64,000 nt of DNA from Clavaria fumosa (GCA_951802425.1 OX637795.1:4816501-4880500), one strand, 5' to 3'. Numbered from the stretch's first letter, positions 12,181-22,517 are shown. Translations and numbers: made by a program. Notes: generated by a model not told the origin, from the letters alone.

Positions 12181-12191
12181 AATACTAAGAT
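12181..12191 (+). promoter_or_regulatory. Primer-binding site, self-priming type
   Basis: aatactaagat, one base after the 5' LTR, is the exact reverse complement of atcttagtatt at 12124-12134. This is the arrangement of Tf1-like fungal elements, in which the folded RNA's own 5' end primes minus-strand synthesis instead of a tRNA. Confidence 0.8.
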
Positions 12192-12753
12192 CCGCCTGTC
12201 CGCCCTAGCCCCGTGTCCTAACCCGGCTAGCCTGGACCCTTAATTTCAAACTGTGACACGTTGTCACAGCTCAGCCCCTATCATCCTCTTCTCCTTTACC
12301 CTGCCCGCGGTGTGTAACAGAACCGTGCGAAATTTTTACTGTGTGTAGATACACGTGACCAGACCAGGAGGAAGTCAACTGTGACCCTCCCCAAGTGATA
12401 CCGAGTGCCCAAGGCCCGGAACTTTGTTTTACAGCTACGTACCAGTGAATCGTGTAGTGTACAGGGCAAGGAAAGGCCCCTACATAGTCTTTCTGTAGTT
12501 TCCTGGTCCAGTGGACAGGGCCCTTGCTCTGTGACCATTGTCAGAAGGGCGCACGGGCAACTCATTAGGAGTTGTGGAGCGACCACCTGGGACACCATTT
12601 GGGCCCCATGTTAACAAAAGTTTCATAGAATAAGAGTTCTATAGGTACATAAGTACACAGAAGAGCAGCCTAAGAGGACAGGACTGTTAAGAGATCGAAG
12701 AAATCCTGAGTGCCCAAGGCCTGGAACTTTATTTACAGCATCCAGGGCCTGTG
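12192..12753 (+). other. Untranslated leader of gypsy element
   Basis: No ORF of note. About 30 bp (agtgcccaaggcc..ggaactt, ending in tttacagc) occurs twice, near 12408 and 12712; the second copy ends 15-20 bp before the gag ATG. This could be an internal duplication or alternative acceptor sites. Confidence 0.5.
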
Positions 12754-13413
12754 ATGGCAGACCATGTCGCCCCGCCTGTAGCCCAACCTATGAGGCTTGA
12801 CCTGTCTGTTGCCCCCTTTGATGGGCAGAAAAGGAACTTCCGTACGTTCCTCCGATCCCTTCGCCTCCTGTTTATGGCGAACCCGACTGTCTATGCTGTG
12901 GACCTGGTGAAGGTCCTTCTTGCTCTGAGCAAAATTACTGGAGAAGGATTCGCTGCGGAGTGGGCGAATATGAAGGCGGAAGAGATCCTGGGTAGTGGCG
13001 AGGCTGGAACCTTGGCAGAGTTTGTGGAGGAGATGAAGCGCGCATTCGATGACCCGAATGACCGTGCGACTGCCCTTGCCGATATTGCAGGGCTGAAACA
13101 GGGTGCCATGACAGCACCAGAGTTCTTCGCAAAATTCGAGACGCTGTTCCGACGGGCGAAGTTGAGTGCAGAGAAGGACTCAGGAATCCTAGTCCATTGG
13201 CTGGAGTTGAACCTGAGTAGGAGGTTGGTGGAGAGAATCTATGGTGTCTCCCCGATGCCAGAGACATATGGAGAATGGAGGGTGCTGGCTGAGAGGCTTG
13301 ATGCCCAGCAAAGGCGACTGGATGGGATACTCACGGAACAGACACCGCAACCCACTGTGACCCCCGTGCGACCCACCGCGACCCTACCGCGACCTGCCGT
13401 GACCATTTCGTGA
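12754..13413 (+). CDS. gag: Gag (capsid part) of intact gypsy element
   Basis: The first ATG is at 12754 (the frame is also open at GTG 12751). The ~219-residue product has the all-helical retrotransposon capsid look: FDGQKRNFRTFLRSLRLLF near the N-terminus, then EEMKRAFDDPNDRATA and PEFFAKFETLFRRAKL. The tail is Thr/Pro-rich. It would form the virus-like particle shell. It ends at TGA 13411-13413 in the same frame as pol; the Cys knuckle expected at the Gag C-terminus lies beyond that stop, so the stop is probably a mutation (TCG CGA to TCG TGA) or a readthrough site separating capsid from nucleocapsid-pol. Confidence 0.9.
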   Translation: MADHVAPPVAQPMRLDLSVAPFDGQKRNFRTFLRSLRLLFMANPTVYAVDLVKVLLALSKITGEGFAAEWANMKAEEILGSGEAGTLAEFVEEMKRAFDDPNDRATALADIAGLKQGAMTAPEFFAKFETLFRRAKLSAEKDSGILVHWLELNLSRRLVERIYGVSPMPETYGEWRVLAERLDAQQRRLDGILTEQTPQPTVTPVRPTATLPRPAVTIS

Positions 13414-16400
13414 CCTCTTGTGACCCCTCTGCTGTGTACTCCAGATGTGGCCATGGCCCGAGGATGGGCCCCTGCTGATGAGAGATGTTGTTTCCGATGC
13501 CACCAGACTGGCCATGCTGTCCGTTTCTGCCCCCTGCCTGATATGTGTCTGCAGGTCCCAAGGGCCCAAACCCAGGCAGCACCATGTGCCCCCCAAATGG
13601 CGGAGGGATATGAGAAAGAGATCGCACGGCTCCGAGCCTGCATAGAGCTGTGTGAGAGAGAGAGGAGGACTCCCACTGGGGAGAAGAAGTGTGCCAGCCC
13701 CCTTTCCGTCCCTGTGCCTGCTGCAAGTATACCCCGATATACTATCTTGCAGCAGAGACATACCCGAATTGGGGCTGAGGTGAAGGAGGAAGTGAGACTG
13801 GCAGAGCACCTAACCAGAGTGCGGCCAGAAGTGCGGAAACATGTGCCACGAGAGCTAGCCATCCAGGTGCACTTGGAGGCTTTCAGCACTGGCAAAGGGA
13901 CCACAATGAAGGCCCTTGTCGACTCAGGGTGCACCAACTGCTTCATGGATTCGGAGTGGGCAAAAGGAGTGGGACTGGAGCCATCTCTCCTGCTGAACCC
14001 AATCACCATGTATAATGTGGATGGGACACAGAACAGGAATGGAAAGGTCCGGTATGGGATAGAGGTGCTGGTGAGAGTTGGTGACCACCAGGAGCGGATC
14101 CACTTTCTGCTGGGAAAGACCCAGTCCCACAAGGTCATCCTTGGGCATGACTGGCTCAAGCGGCATAACCCGGATATCGACTGGCAGAAGGCAGAGCTGA
14201 GCCTTACCTGCTGCCCCCCACAGTGTTCCCCATCCCCTCGAGCCTCTGCACCCCTGAAAACGAGTACCCTCGCATCCACAAGTATTCTGGACACCCGTTT
14301 TCCCAACTCTGGCCCTACCCCCGATTGGCCCAGCCGCTACCCTTTGGTGTTTAGTGAAGCGAAGTGGGATGAACTTCCCCGCTCCCGACCAGACTTCGAT
14401 ATTAAGATCGAGTTCAAAAAGGACCCTGAGCACCTCTCCTCCAAGCTGTATTCTTTGACACGGCAGGAGATGGTGGAGATGAACCGTTGGGTGGATGAGC
14501 AGCTTGTTTCTGGACGAATCCGGCCCTCAAAATCCCCGTATGCCAGCCCCTTCTTCTTCAAACATGAGAAGGACAAACTGCGGCCAATCATCGACTACTC
14601 GAGGCTGAATGCACACCTGATCAAGGACAAGTACCCCCTCCCCCGCATCCGAGACACAGTGGATGTGCTTAAAGGAGCGTCAATCTACTCTAAGATTGAT
14701 GCAAAGGGAGGTTTCCCATCTATGCAGGTCTGGCCCGAGCACCAGCACCGCTGCGCCTTCCTGACACCCCGTGGACTCTTCAAACCAGCTGTCATGTGGT
14801 TTGGACTGCAGAATGCCCCTGCTACCTTCCAACGCTTCATGAATCATGTGTTGAGGGAGGAGATTGCAGGAGGACATGTGAGGGCCTATGTGGATGATGT
14901 CATTGTGTTTGCAGAGGACTTGGCTACACACCGGTACTGGATGGATCGGGTCTTGAGGAAGTTTGGAGAGAATGGGTTGTGTCTCAAACTCAGTAAATGC
15001 GAGTTTGAGAAGAGTGAGATCATCTTCCTGGGGATGAAGATCTCCCACAACAGACTAGAGCATGATCCGGCCAAGGGTGCGGTAGTCCGAGATTGGCCAC
15101 GTCCTAAGAATGTGAAGGATGTCCAGAGGTTCAATGGGATGCTGAACTACCTCTGCCGGCACATCCCGAATCTTTCTGCCCGGGCAAAGCCACTCTTCCA
15201 GCTGACTGGGAATGTTCCATGGAAATGGGAGGAGGAGGAGGAAGCAGCCTTCCGAGATCTCCGCCAGGCACTCGTATCAGCCCCGGTCTTGGCTCTGCCT
15301 CAGGACAAAGGGAGATGGAAGGTAGAGACAGATGCAAGCAACCTGGCAACTGGTGGAGTGCTCTCGCAGCAGCAGACGGATGGAACCTGGAGAGTTGTTG
15401 ACTATATCTCCAAGGCCCTCACTGCAGCTGAGAAGAACTACGATGTGTATGACAAGGAGTTCTTGGCTGTGATTCGGGCACTTCGCGAGTGGCGAGCATA
15501 CCTCATTGGAGCAGAGGAGATGATCGAGATCTGGATGGACCATGCAAACCTCCAGTACTTCCGGAAGCCCCAGAAGTTGAAGCCGAGGCAGGTTCGTTGG
15601 GTTGGAGAGCTCCAGTGCTTTGACTTTGAGATAAAGTATCGCACTGGCAAGTCAAATACAAAGGCAGATGCACTCTCCCGGAGACCGGACTATGGAGGGA
15701 TGGTGGAGGAGGATGCACCGGTGCAGGTTTTCCCGGAAACGGAAGTCCGTGTGTCATTCACATCGGAAATGGAGACGCTACTCCAGAAAAATAGCGCGGT
15801 ACACATACAGAAGCCGGAGGAGCTTGATGATGAGTGGACACGAGATCGTGCTGGACTCTGGCGAAAGGGGATAGTCACTTGGGTCCCCCTAGGAGCTCGT
15901 GAGGCCGTTCTTGAGTTTGAGCATGACCTCCCCGCTGCTGGACACCCTGGGCCCCGGAAGTTGAGAGCAGCACTAGTGAAGGGTTATTGGTGGCCGGACA
16001 TGGTAAAAGATGCAGATTGGTATGCCCAGGGGTGTGAGACATGCCAGCGGACGAAGCCCGACCGTACCAAGCGTGCTGCCCCACTACACCCCCATCTGGT
16101 GCCCGATGGTCCCTGGTCAGTGATCTCATGGGACATAGTCGGTCCCCTCCCCCTCTCCCGTGGACATAATGCCATCCTTGTTATTGTCGACAAATTCACG
16201 AAACGGACACTGCTCGAAGTGATCGGGCTCAACCTCACAGGACTTGGAGCGGCGCGTCTCCTCCGGGATCGAGTGTTTCGTGACCATGGAGTCCCTCACA
16301 AGGTTGTGAGTGACCGGGGGTCCCAGTTCGTGTCCCGCTTCATGAAGGAGTTCTACTCCATGATCCGGGTAAAGGCAAATCCAAGTACTGCCTTTCATCC

Positions 16401-17202
16401 GCAGACTGATGGACAGACGGAACGGGCAAACCAGGAGATGGAGATCTATCTCCGGGCTTACGTGGACCATCTCCAGGATGACTGGGCTGAATGGTTGTCC
16501 ACTGCGGAGTTTGCTCTCAATAATCGTGAGCACTCAGCGACAGGACAGACACCTTTCTTCCTCGATTATGGACGACACCCATGGAATGGGGGGCTCCGGC
16601 CACCTTCTGAGGTGAACCCGGCAGCGGACGAGTGGATGGCTAAGCTCACGGAGTCCCGAAGAGCAGCCAAGGAGGCAATGGAGAAAGCGGTGGCAGCGAT
16701 GAAGAAGAGCTACGACAAGGGGAAACGCCCAAGTCGGGAGTACTCTGAGGGAGATCTGGTCTGGCTGGATACTAGAAACTTGAAGATGGACCAGCCCTGT
16801 AAAAAGCTTGACAACAAGAGAGCAGGCCCCTTTGCAGTTGAGGAGAAGGTGGGACCTGCTGGGTATCGCCTCAAGCTCCCTTGGGCCTGGCGCATCCATC
16901 GGGTCTTCAATGAGCTGCTGTTGACACCATACCATCCCCCTTCCTTCCCTTCTCAGAACCTGCCTCCCCCTCCACCCCCTACGATTGATGATGACCACCT
17001 GGAGTATGATGTGGAGGCGATCCTTGATGTTAAGAAGGTGGGGCGTGGAGTGAGATACCTGGTGAAGTGGTTGGGATACCCTGTGGAGGAGAACACTTGG
17101 GAGCCACGACGGAACCTCACCAATGTGGCACTGCTTCTCCGGGACTTCTTCCTTGCTCACCCCGACAAGGCCAAGCTAGCTGGTCGGGACGCCCAGCCCT
17201 AA
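13414..17202 (+). CDS. pol: Pol polyprotein: NC knuckle, protease, RT, RNase H, integrase, chromodomain
   Basis: Continues the gag frame after the TGA and is uninterrupted to TAA 17200-17202 (~1260 residues, numbered from codon 13420). In order: CCHC knuckle C24-x2-C27-x4-H32-x4-C37; aspartic protease with D168-S-G; reverse transcriptase with KIDAKGGF and YVDD at 490-493; RNase H with VETDAS and TGKSNTKADALSR; integrase with an HHCC finger (HDLPAAGHPG ... CETC) and the DDE triad D905, D965, E1001 (spacing 59 and 35). A C-terminal chromodomain (YLVKWLGYPVEENTWEP) would guide integration to modified histone H3. All catalytic residues looked for are present. Confidence 0.95.
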   Translation, partial: PLVTPLLCTPDVAMARGWAPADERCCFRCHQTGHAVRFCPLPDMCLQVPRAQTQAAPCAPQMAEGYEKEIARLRACIELCERERRTPTGEKKCASPLSVPVPAASIPRYTILQQRHTRIGAEVKEEVRLAEHLTRVRPEVRKHVPRELAIQVHLEAFSTGKGTTMKALVDSGCTNCFMDSEWAKGVGLEPSLLLNPITMYNVDGTQNRNGKVRYGIEVLVRVGDHQERIHFLLGKTQSHKVILGHDWLKRHNPDIDWQKAELSLTCCPPQCSPSPRASAPLKTSTLASTSILDTRFPNSGPTPDWPSRYPLVFSEAKWDELPRSRPDFDIKIEFKKDPEHLSSKLYSLTRQEMVEMNRWVDEQLVSGRIRPSKSPYASPFFFKHEKDKLRPIIDYSRLNAHLIKDKYPLPRIRDTVDVLKGASIYSKIDAKGGFPSMQVWPEHQHRCAFLTPRGLFKPAVMWFGLQNAPATFQRFMNHVLREEIAGGHVRAYVDDVIVFAEDLATHRYWMDRVLRKFGENGLCLKLSKCEFEKSEIIFLGMKISHNRLEHDPAKGAVVRDWPRPKNVKDVQRFNGMLNYLCRHIPNLSARAKPLFQLTGNVPWKWEEEEEAAFRDLRQALVSAPVLALPQDKGRWKVETDASNLATGGVLSQQQTDGTWRVVDYISKALTAAEKNYDVYDKEFLAVIRALREWRAYLIGAEEMIEIWMDHANLQYFRKPQKLKPRQVRWVGELQCFDFEIKYRTGKSNTKADALSRRPDYGGMVEEDAPVQVFPETEVRVSFTSEMETLLQKNSAVHIQKPEELDDEWTRDRAGLWRKGIVTWVPLGAREAVLEFEHDLPAAGHPGPRKLRAALVKGYWWPDMVKDADWYAQGCETCQRTKPDRTKRAAPLHPHLVPDGPWSVISWDIVGPLPLSRGHNAILVIVDKFTKRTLLEVIGLNLTGLGAARLLRDRVFRDHGVPHKVVSDRGSQFVSRFMKEFYSMIRVKANPSTAFHPQTDGQTERANQEMEIYLRAYVDHLQDDWAEWLSTAEFALNNREHSATGQTPFFLDYGRHPWNGGLRPPSEVNPAADEWMAKLTESRRAAKEAMEKAVAAMKKSYDKGKRPSREYSEGDLVWLDTRNLKMDQPCKKLDNKRAGPFAVEEKVGPAGYRLKLPWAWRIHRVFNELLLTPYHPPSFPSQNLPPPPPPTIDDDHLEYDVEAILDVKKVGRGVRYLVKWLGYPVEENTWEPRRNLTNVALLLRDFFLAHPDKAKLAGRDAQP

Positions 17203-17213
17203 GAGGGGGGTGA
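17201..17213 (+). promoter_or_regulatory. Polypurine tract
   Basis: aagaggggggtga overlaps the pol stop codon and directly precedes the 3' LTR, as expected for the plus-strand primer. Confidence 0.85.
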
Positions 17214-17504
17214 TGTTAGGATCGCTTATGTAAGCCATCCCAAAGTGCAGTTGTGGAGAAACTGGGGAGGGTTGTTGGAAGGTCACATGACCTGTGGCTG
17301 GGTCGGATTATGTAATCATGTAAGATCACATGACCTGGGGCCTGGGCGCATCACGTGATCTGAGGGTCCGAGCGTGGGAAAGTCGGCAAGTGCCGAAGCG
17401 TTCACTATAAGTACTTTCACTTTTCCTTTTTTGTACTCTTTTCCCCTTATCTTAGTATTGTCGTCATGACCTTACGCTTAAGTTGTGTGAGACCCAGTCT
17501 GATA
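17214..17504 (+). repeat. 3' LTR of intact gypsy element
   Basis: Identical to the 5' LTR except for two CG-to-CA differences (gttcActat and tttcActt), followed by the GCCAA duplication. Confidence 0.95.
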
Positions 17505-17700
17505 GCCAAGGCATTCAAGGCACAATTCCTTGAGAGGGTAAACTGTTGTATCAGGCAGGACATGGCTAGAGCCATGTACATATCTGTCAAATGTGTACAA
17601 GCAAGTGCATGTGGTACCTGAAGAAGTCTGAAAGATGGCATTTGCAGCTGCCTTAGGCACCATGTTTTCACATGTGATGCAGATAGGGATTGTAGTAGAT
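17505..17700 (+). pseudogene. G2 relic copy 2, right half
   Basis: Starts with the second GCCAA and continues the 6766-6975 sequence, with an internal deletion. It includes the RT-derived gatgcagatagggattg end, then breaks at gtagattttcata. Confidence 0.75.
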
Positions 17701-18316
17701 TTTCATAATTAGGGTTAGGTTAGGTCTGAGTACAGTCTAAGGAGATGAGCTATTTCCCACACATAAGTAAGTCTTGGTCTCATGAATGATATGGATATGT
17801 TGCTGTCTTCTGGGAAGAGTGTGTATGTATATCGTTCACAGACAATATGCATACTTCCAAGCAGAGGACACACTCTTCCCAGAAGTACGCATATCATTCG
17901 CGAACGATATGTGTACTTCTGGGCAGAGGATATGCATATACAATTATTCAGTGTTGTAAATATATTCATCACAGTCAAACCAAATAGTCTTGGTAAGGTT
18001 GCAAAAAGGTCATGAAGAGTTTCTTTATATATCATATACAAATGATGTATATGCATCCCCACTCACCAGGAATGTACACATATCATATGCGTACAATATG
18101 CGTACATTCTGGGTGAGTGGGCATGCATATATCATATACAAATGATGTATACACATGCCCACTCACCAGGAATGCACGCATATCGTACGCGTACGATATG
18201 CGTACATTCTGGGTGAGTGGGCATGCATATATCATATTCAAATGATGTATATGCATCCCCACTCACCAGGAATGTATGCATATCGTATGCGTACGATATG
18301 CGTACATTCTGGGTGT
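17701..18316. repeat. Hairpin repeat array, types I and II
   Basis: Type II units lie at about 17805-17930. Type I units start at 18054, 18154 and 18254, a 100-bp period made of a ~71-bp hairpin plus a ~29-bp spacer. The 18154 unit is nearly perfectly palindromic and retains an intact CpG-containing core (CATATCGTACGCGTACGATATG has dyad symmetry). Confidence 0.85.
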
Positions 18317-18572
18317 AGTATATAACCTATGTACTTCCGTAGAGTATTTGGCAGTCTGGATACTTCATACCCATACCCCCCCATACTCTGTAAATCCCAC
18401 TCCCCCTTAGTGAATGGCATGGGTTACCCATGGGTAAATTTGACTGTACCCATACCCACACCTGACAGTACCCTTACCCATGGGTATGGGTCCACTAAAC
18501 TGCCAGGTACAGGCACAGGTTTGTACCTCTTGTACCCACTCTCTCACCAAGGGACTCTAAGTCCAACCCAAC
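18317..18572. repeat. tacccatgggta-type simple repeat region
   Basis: Runs of acccatac / ttacccatgggta motifs with no gene. Confidence 0.5.
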
Positions 18573-19027
18573 TGTCATGACCCTCTCATTTTCCCCAAAC
18601 CTACCATGTCTAGCACCATCCATGAGCCTTCTGACATCCTCCCATGACCGTATGCATCCACCCTCAAACCTTCTAAACCTTCCCAAGCTGTCTACAAACC
18701 CTCATGACCTTCTGTCACCATTTATAAATTATCAGACCCTATCATGCCTCACACATCCCCTCACTACATGCCCTACCAATGCACCAGACCTCCACACTCC
18801 TCTAGTTACACTTGGCACACTCATACTTCTGATGCATGTGACTTGCCAACTAGCACCACCCACACCACCTCTCTTCTCTTCTATACTTTGTCTTATGTCT
18901 TTGTGACTTTCTGGGACTAAATATTATTGATTATACTCAACAGTTGATTGACCTTAGTGAGTTCAAATGAGCAGTCACCAACAAATTGACTATCAATGAT
19001 ATTTATGAGACAGGATGAGCCCTAACA
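18573..19027 (+). repeat. Short LTR-A derivative (sense)
   Basis: Starts TGTCATGACCCTCTC and ends gagccctaaca. It keeps both LTR-A ends but only ~455 bp, so it is an internally deleted subfamily; its left part recurs at 22204-22515. Confidence 0.7.
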
Positions 19028-19684
19028 CCAACCCTCCATCCAGACTTTATTCTGCCCAACCACCCAACACAACACTTAACATCCACCATTTGCCTAACCA
19101 TGACACTTGTCTGGTGACTCCAAAATACTCTGCTTTCCTTTTAAATTGTCCTCTGTACTTGCATATCATGCAGATACAGTAATAAGTGCTCAACTAGGAA
19201 ATGCAGTGGGATTGTATGATTCAATAATTAAAATGACATGAGCCCAATACAAAAGTTGCTTAGATATGGTTGAAGGTTGTCATTAAATATTTTTCAAAAT
19301 TCTGGGAATATTTTTAAATGACCCACCAAGGCAGCATTGGTAGGAATATTGTACCTTAAGGATCTTGGTAAAGTGGCCTATTGGCCAGAATCTAAAAGCA
19401 GTCTAAAAACCCTTTAAATATTTTTAGGGTTAGGGCACCTATTTCACATGGAGTTCTAGCTGTTTTGAGTGTGATATACCTAAAGCCTCTCAGGATCCTG
19501 GGTGCCTAAAATACAGTGGCAAGATGTTGGAGAAGGGTCAGAGGAAAGTGGAGCATTGGTGGAGCATTGGATACCTGGCAGTAGATGGTCCATAGGGGGT
19601 GTTGGGAAAGGGTGTGGGTGCTTTACATAATTGATTTGGTGACCAGGTCCAAAGGTCCCAGGACAATGGTGTTTTTTACTGACA
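19028..19684. other. No gene; part of dispersed repeat
   Basis: 19085-19400 matches 2690-3010. The rest is CpG-poor and unrecognised. Confidence 0.4.
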
Positions 19685-20240
19685 ATGTGCACATGTCATT
19701 GATCAATGAACACAGAATGTGCATAGATGATACCCATATTATTGTTCAATGACATGTGCACATCATCAATGATTGGTCAATTGTATGGGAATGTATACCA
19801 TTGGTCAATGCCTAGGTCATTTACCCACATTGAGTGCATATCGTTGATCAGCAATATGTGCACATTGTGTGTAAATGATATGCCCAGGTCATCTATCACA
19901 ATGGGTGCATATTGTGTGAAAATGATATGCCCAGATCAGCTATGCACATTGTGTGCATATTGTTGATCAACGATATGCACACATGGTGTGTAAATGATAT
20001 GACCATGCAATTGACATATTGGAATATCATTTACACACCATGTGCGCATATCGTTGATCAACAATATGCACACAATGTGGGTAAGTGATGTGCCCAGGTC
20101 AGCTATGCACATTGTGCGCATTTCATTGATCAACAATATGCGCAAATTGTGTGTTAATGATATGCCTGGCCATTTACTGACAATGTGCACATATCGTTGA
20201 TCAACAATATGCGCACATGGTGTGTAAATGATATGGGCAA
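19685..20240. repeat. Hairpin repeat array, type III
   Basis: Units are centred on GCATATCGTTGATCAACGAT-like palindromes (near 19850, 19965, 20055, 20128 and 20195), with tgatatgcccaggtca spacers. The outer half-site CATATCG/CGATATG matches types I and II, but the inner 8 bp is TTGATCAA. Confidence 0.85.
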
Positions 20241-20363
20241 ATGATATTTGAATATATACGCAGAAAGAGACTGAGGTACAGATTTATATAAGCACACATC
20301 TGATATTAAATGGTCAAGCTTTGCATAAGCCTAAGCCTGACCTATTAAGCTAACACCTACTAC

Positions 20364-21165
20364 AATACCCAGTGTTAACCCACCACCTTTGTCATATGGG
20401 TCACAACATCCACTGCTGCCAACCCCAAATTTTCTGCTGCAGTGGCTGCCATGACCCTTTGAGATGCCAGGGATTCCACAAGGAATTTCCACTGGCAGCA
20501 CCCCATGGTGCCCATCAGGAATCCACCTGCTGGTCTGCCACACTACATCTACTACCCAAAGTCCAGTGATGACAGCCCCAAACCAATGTCTTCACAGGTA
20601 AGGACCCCACATGCTAACAATGTTCATCTTGCACAGTGTTACATGGTTTCTGGGGAAGCCACAGAAATTCACTACTGATCATGATCGTGTCCTGTTCACC
20701 ACCTCATACCTCTGAGACCAGGCAAATCCTTGGTGGATGCTGTACATTGTTCAGCAACTGCCACCCATGATGCTGACTAGTGTTGCCACAGCTTAGGCTA
20801 GAAGCCAGCTTGGACATGATCATGATCAGTAGTGAATTTCTGTGGCTTCACTGGAAGCACTCCAGAGTAATTAGTCATGAGTGGGGACAGTGGGGGTAAT
20901 ACTGGTGTGGGGTGTATCTGGACCCATGAATGGGAACTGAGGGTGGTTGAGCCAGTGGTGTAGGGCTTGGTGGCATTGTAGGTGGAGGAGGAGGATAAAG
21001 GGGTACTGGGGCCAAGGGGTTGGAACCTCCCATCAGGGCCAAGCCTGGTCCAAGCATCCTTACTAATGAAGCAGATGCAGAGGCCAGGGTCTGGGGCAAT
21101 GAAGTTGTTGATTTTGTGTTTACAGATGGTGAGGGGGAACAAATACATCATATATGTGCAATATT
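20364..21165. repeat. P1-related sequence lacking the inverted duplication
   Basis: 20364-20690 corresponds to the inner left arm of P1 (3891-4230), followed by its spacer. About 43 bp of the inner right arm is then joined directly to the outer right arm (4698-5022). Nearly every part of the P1 arm is therefore present once only. Confidence 0.8.
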
Positions 21166-22155
21166 GTCATGGTCAAGTCACATGACCACATAAGGTCATG
21201 AACATGTGATACACTAATCATGTGCCAGGTCCCAATAGGATGGCATATCAATGTTTGATACATATGTTATAGGGCTAGTATGATATGCATGCCCACTTGC
21301 CCAGAATGTATGCATATCATGTACAAATGATCTATGTACACTCACCCAGAATCATATGCATATGATATGTGTACATTCTGTATGAGTGTACACATATATC
21401 ACTTGTATATGATATGCATACATTGCATAATGTAAGTATCTCATATGCATCTGATAAGCATACATTCTGGGCAAGTGGGCATGCATATAATACATACATA
21501 TCATTTGTATATGATATAGACATGTTACAGAATGTACACATATTGTATGCATCCAATATGCATACATTCTGGGCAAGTGTGCATGCATATCATACACAAA
21601 TGATATCACCTTGCTCCTGCAGGGTCTCTCCTGCACACATTATGTAATTAATATGTGTTGTTCATGTATGCATATTGGATGCATACAATATGTGAACATT
21701 CTGTAACATGTCTTTATCATATACAAATGATATGTGGGCATGCATATACATCATTGGAGTATATGATATATGCATGCCCACTCACCCAGAATGTACGCAT
21801 ATTGTATGCACACAATATGCATGCATTCCTGGTTAGTGGGGATGCATATACATCATTTGTATATGATATACATATGCCCACTCACCCAGAATTACGCATA
21901 CGATATGCATGCATTCCTGGTGAGTGGGCATGCATATACACATGCCCACTCACCCAGAATGTATGCATATCGTATGCATACGATATGCGTACATTCCTGG
22001 CAAGTGGGCATGCATATATATCATTTGTATATGATGTACACATGCCCACTCACCCAGAATGCACGCATATCGTACGCATACGATATGCATGCATTCCTGG
22101 TGAGTGGGGATGCATATACATCATTTGTATATGATATATGCATGCCCACTCAAGT
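21166..22155. repeat. Hairpin repeat array duplicated from 5.0-5.9 kb
   Basis: 21166-21740 is nearly identical to 5029-5605. Type I hairpins follow to about 22150, some with uneroded cores (catatcgtacgcatacgatatg). Confidence 0.85.
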
Positions 22156-22517
22156 CTGGGCCATAATAGTTAGTAACTACAAAAACAGTCTCAGAGATAT
22201 TACTGTCATGACCCTCTCATTTTTCCCAAACCTACCATGTCTAGCACCATCCATGAGCCTTCTGACATCCTTCCATGACTGTATGCATCCACCCTCAAAC
22301 CTTCTAAACCTTCCCAAGCTGTCTACAAACCCTGATGACCTTCTGTCACCATTTATACATTATCAGACCCTAACATGCCTCACACATCCCCTCACTACAT
22401 GCCCTACCAATGCACCAGACCTCCACACTCCTCTAGTTACACTTGGCACACTCATACTTCTGATGCATGTGACTTGCCAACTAGCACCACCTGCATCACC
22501 AGCATCACCAGCATCAT
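22156..22517 (+). repeat. Short LTR-A derivative, truncated
   Basis: After a ~45-bp spacer, 22204-22500 matches 18573-18870 and then breaks into antisense LTR-A sequence at about 22518. Confidence 0.6.

Larger units (their letters stand above)
11889..17504 (+). mobile_element. Near-intact Ty3/gypsy chromodomain retrotransposon
   Basis: The element is 5616 bp with 291-bp LTRs, a self-complementary primer-binding site, one gag-pol frame with a single TGA, a polypurine tract and a 5-bp target duplication. The LTRs differ at only two positions, both CG in the 5' copy and CA in the 3' copy. Its CpG-rich composition contrasts with the decayed DNA around it, so insertion looks recent. Decayed relatives of this family lie at 44723-45240 and 46092-46904. 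Layout and the C-terminal chromodomain place it among the chromoviruses. Confidence 0.97.

Noticed and set aside
13239..14306. 355-codon minus-strand ORF within the gypsy element
   Set aside because: Antisense shadow of gag-pol with no domain; the plus strand has all expected catalytic motifs.
17712..17730. Interstitial telomere (ttagggttaggttagg)
   Set aside because: Only about two imperfect units; not enough to call telomeric sequence.
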